A stretch of 8,594 bases of DNA, taken from contig PLSJ01000377.1 in assembly GCA_003165115.1 (NCBI GenBank), positions 1 to 8,594 of the forward strand. Reading direction: 5' to 3'. A program made the position numbers and the translations under genes. This DNA is from Syntrophaceae bacterium. Its GTDB lineage: Bacteria; Desulfobacterota; Syntrophorhabdia; Syntrophorhabdales; WCHB1-27. Shown piece by piece: positions 6,722 through 8,594 of this stretch. A model generated the notes under the pieces. That model saw only the letters and a program-made list of their open reading frames with translations, ran no database searches and was not told where the DNA came from. The number at the start of each line of letters is the position of its first letter. Position 1 is the first letter of the stretch.

Positions 6722-7981
6722 TCAGTATGCCCAGTACGGTCCCGCGCCCAGGCCGGACGCGGTCCCTTCCAGGCCTATATACACGTTTCTGCCGAGAAAG
6801 AAGGGGAGGCCCCAGTCGAACAGACCCGGCTGGGATGCACCGATGTTGGAGAATACGTTGTTCGAGGAGTTGATGAGGGTGTTGAAGTTCGCGATCTGGA
6901 ACTGGACCACGGCGCTCGGCGAGCCGGCCGATGCCGTGGTCGTGGCGGACAGGGTGAGTGTGGACGGGGGGCAAAACCAGCCTCCGTCGCATGTCTGGAC
7001 CTGGCTGTCGGGGAAGAAAAAGCCGTTGGACCCCGAATCGAGAAAGGCCGGGTAGGTGATGTTGTTGAAGACCGTGGTGAAATTCCCGTTTTGGTCGGCG
7101 CCGTAGGCAACAACCCCGGAAGGGCCGTTGTTCGACTGGGTGCCGATGCCGAGCACGAGGTAGCCGCTGACCAAAGGCGTACCGCCGGAAGGCACGCTGG
7201 GAAACATCAGGCAGATGCCGTTCTTGTCGACAGGAAGGTGGGCGACGGGGTTCTGGACCTGGCTCGCGAGCGGGACCGCCGCGCCTGTGCACGACGTGCC
7301 GCTGCATGTGTAGTATACCCGGTTATTATTGCTGCTTGCGCATACCGGGCCGCAGTCCTGGACGAAGAAACCGAGCCCCAGGCTCCCGTTGTACAGGGCG
7401 GCGGCCGGGCTGGAAAAGGTCGGGTTTCCCGCGCAGACCTGTGAGGGGTTTCCCGCGCTGGACCCGATCAGGTGAATAGGCACGTTGAGCGCCTGCTCGC
7501 TGGCGGTGAGGACGACATTAGCCCTCTGGACCGGCCCCCAGACGGCCGAGCCGTCGCCGTATTCGATGCATTCATAGACCGGGAGCGAGCCGACCTGCAC
7601 CTGGTTCTGGCTGAGGGCGGTAAGGAGGCCTGCCGGCAAGGTCTGTTGGAATATCCGCAGCCCGTAGTCTCCCGTGTCGAGAAGGATGTCGTTGACGGTC
7701 TGGCAGTAGGTGTTGGCCGGATCGCAGATGGTGACGCTCACGCACGGCTTGTTCGGCCACTGGGCCAGGGTGGCAGGCGAACATTCCGACCCGTCGACGG
7801 TGACGGTGAGCACGTTGTTGCCGACCACCGGGGGGAGGGTGGGCCCATTGGGAAGGGTGAGGGCAGGGGTGGATGATCCCGTGGGAGCGCTCGATGAGGA
7901 CGAGCCCCCGCCTCCCCCGCCGCCGCAGCCGGTCACGAGTGCAAGGACCACGCAAAGAAAGAGCAGCCTACCTGATTTCAT
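6722..7981 (-). CDS. DUF3443 family lipoprotein with pepsin-like aspartic protease motifs
   Basis: A 419-residue exported lipoprotein: hydrophobic signal, lipobox VTGC with Cys19, then seven Gly, five Ser and a Pro/Ser/Thr tether to about residue 50. The C-terminal stretch FDWGLPFFLGRNVYIGLEG and the ending GPYWAY are what I recognise as DUF3443. The interior reads like a two-lobed aspartic protease: LLDTGDYGLRI (Asp102), YGDGS (Tyr141) in flap position, SLGLGFF (200-206), FLDSGSNGFFF (Asp315), and FFLGRNVYIGLEG (394-406) as the terminal strand. Thirteen further cysteines suggest disulfides outside the cytoplasm. Protease activity is inference; DUF3443 is formally of unknown function. The start ATG overlaps the end of the DUF2844 gene by 14 bases and has GGAG nine bases upstream. 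Export to the outer membrane is likely because no Asp follows Cys19. Confidence 0.85.
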   Translation of the reverse strand: MKSGRLLFLCVVLALVTGCGGGGGGGSSSSSAPTGSSTPALTLPNGPTLPPVVGNNVLTVTVDGSECSPATLAQWPNKPCVSVTICDPANTYCQTVNDILLDTGDYGLRIFQQTLPAGLLTALSQNQVQVGSLPVYECIEYGDGSAVWGPVQRANVVLTASEQALNVPIHLIGSSAGNPSQVCAGNPTFSSPAAALYNGSLGLGFFVQDCGPVCASSNNNRVYYTCSGTSCTGAAVPLASQVQNPVAHLPVDKNGICLMFPSVPSGGTPLVSGYLVLGIGTQSNNGPSGVVAYGADQNGNFTTVFNNITYPAFLDSGSNGFFFPDSQVQTCDGGWFCPPSTLTLSATTTASAGSPSAVVQFQIANFNTLINSSNNVFSNIGASQPGLFDWGLPFFLGRNVYIGLEGTASGLGAGPYWAY

Positions 7982-8438
7982 CGATAGCCACTCCGGGAGG
8001 GATTAAATCCGGGGCGTAGGCCCGCCCCTGCAGGTTCCGTACGTGACCCCATTTCTCGACGACCACCCCGTCCGCCTTTACCGACAGGCGCCTTAACCCC
8101 GGCTGGCGCGAAGTTTGCGCCAGCGCCTTTTGGTATTGGTCCGTGTACGAGCCGAGAAGCGCCGTAAGATCGGGATGTCGCATCCCGTTCCAGGCAACGG
8201 CGAAGACGATGCCGGACGCGGAGATATATTCGCGTAACGCAGCGCCGTCATACGTCACCTCCTGGACCGTGTAGCCGTTTTGCGCGGTCGTGCCGCCGCG
8301 CACGGCCGAGAGCGCCCTTCTGTCCGACTCGACGGAATCGGCGGTTTGACCCAAAGTCGCGAACCCCTGTCTGACCATAAAAAGGGAAACAATCGAGAAC
8401 GCAAGGCAGAGAAGCAATCGACAGGACAGGTGCTTCAC
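7968..8438 (-). CDS. DUF2844 family exported protein
   Basis: A 156-residue protein with a signal peptide: Lys2, Arg7, hydrophobic core about 8-22, likely cleavage after GFA (residue 27), so the mature protein begins TLGQTADSV. The core REYISASGIVFAVAWNG (69-85) followed by RHPDLTALLGSY (87-98), and the ending RAYAPDLIPPGV (139-150), fit DUF2844, a family of unknown function. From memory, DUF2844 and DUF3443 genes are often adjacent, for example in Burkholderia, and that pairing holds here. The start is a GTG preceded by AGGGG with six bases of spacing. Its last 14 bases overlap the DUF3443 gene, implying coupled translation. It carries no lipobox, so it should be free in the periplasm or secreted. 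A role as chaperone, inhibitor or substrate of its partner is only a guess. Confidence 0.85.
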   Translation of the reverse strand: MKHLSCRLLLCLAFSIVSLFMVRQGFATLGQTADSVESDRRALSAVRGGTTAQNGYTVQEVTYDGAALREYISASGIVFAVAWNGMRHPDLTALLGSYTDQYQKALAQTSRQPGLRRLSVKADGVVVEKWGHVRNLQGRAYAPDLIPPGVAIDEIR

Positions 8439-8455
8439 GGTTCACCCCTGGGCAT

Positions 8456-8496
8456 TTCTTGAGCAACTGAAAGTAGTGTACGCGATTCTTAAGCAA
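8456..8496 (-). promoter_or_regulatory. 11-bp direct repeat upstream of the DUF2844-DUF3443 pair
   Basis: The minus strand carries TTGCTTAAGAA (8496-8486) and TTGCTCAAGAA (8466-8456), identical at 10 of 11 bases, with starts 30 bases apart (close to three helical turns). A -10-like TACACT (8480-8475) lies between them without a good -35. The layout suggests a regulator binding two same-face half-sites, either as an activator or as a repressor. The copies could also be chance. Confidence 0.35.
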
Positions 8497-8537
8497 AAGG
8501 CACGCCCGAAAGGCCCGGCCCCGGCACCCTTTTCGGG
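8496..8537 (-). terminator. Weak intrinsic terminator after the partial gene at the right edge
   Basis: On the minus strand CCCGAAAAGG and CCTTTCGGG form a stem of about nine pairs with one bulged base and a 14-base GC-rich loop, starting six bases after the TAA at 8545-8543. A short T run (TTTT, 8499-8496) follows six bases from the stem base, farther than ideal. It would separate the edge gene from DUF2844. Confidence 0.4.
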
Positions 8538-8542
8538 TCTCC

Positions 8543-8594
8543 TTACCGGGAGCTGCCGGGTGTCGTGGTGCCGTACTTCATGGCGAACCATCCC
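8543..8594 (-). CDS. Unidentified gene, C-terminal end (partial)
   Basis: Sixteen in-frame codons followed by TAA at 8545-8543 read GWFAMKYGTTTPGSSR. Third positions are mostly G or C, as in the neighbouring genes, and a hairpin follows six bases after the stop; both support a real gene end. The fragment is too short to assign to a family. One of the other frames is also open across this stretch, so the call is tentative. Confidence 0.45.
   Translation of the reverse strand, partial: GWFAMKYGTTTPGSSR

Overview
The window is GC-rich, gene-dense bacterial chromosome. Adenylate kinase has a metal-type LID with four cysteines. A large hybrid kinase, a radical SAM enzyme and a DUF2844/DUF3443 pair lie nearby. 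This mixture suggests a Gram-negative of the deltaproteobacterial (Desulfobacterota) or a related group; that is inference from gene style, and no 16S or other marker is present. I see no tRNA, rRNA, insertion sequence, CRISPR array or phage gene.

Left part, plus strand: the window opens in the last 55 codons of an MgtA-type magnesium P-type ATPase. Two bases after its stop begins a 270-residue protein with an N-terminal PTS EIIA (PtsN-like) domain and an unrecognised C-terminal half. The two are probably translationally coupled, which suggests phosphorylation-dependent control of the transporter. A short gap with a sigma70-like promoter leads to a small DUF488 (YeaO-like) protein.

Middle, minus strand, convergent with the left part: a hybrid sensor histidine kinase (membrane sensor, HisKA, HATPase, two receiver domains, HPt, about 901 residues) is broken by a frameshift near 3097-3100, where a GA dinucleotide appears duplicated inside the ATPase domain. 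A sigma28-like promoter lies just upstream of it. Before it come a B12-binding-fold radical SAM protein and adenylate kinase (adk). Adk has a strong ribosome site and a plausible promoter, and the radical SAM gene follows 13 bases after its stop.

Right part, minus strand: an exported DUF2844 protein overlaps by 14 bases a DUF3443 lipoprotein. The lipoprotein carries, in order, DTG, YGDGS, a hydrophobic-Gly motif, DSG and a C-terminal FLGR segment, the arrangement of a two-lobed pepsin-like aspartic protease. This pair is the most interesting content: a possible surface-anchored bacterial pepsin homologue with a dedicated small exported partner. An 11-bp direct repeat spaced 30 bp apart sits in its upstream region. 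The right edge holds the last residues of another minus-strand gene, followed by a weak terminator.
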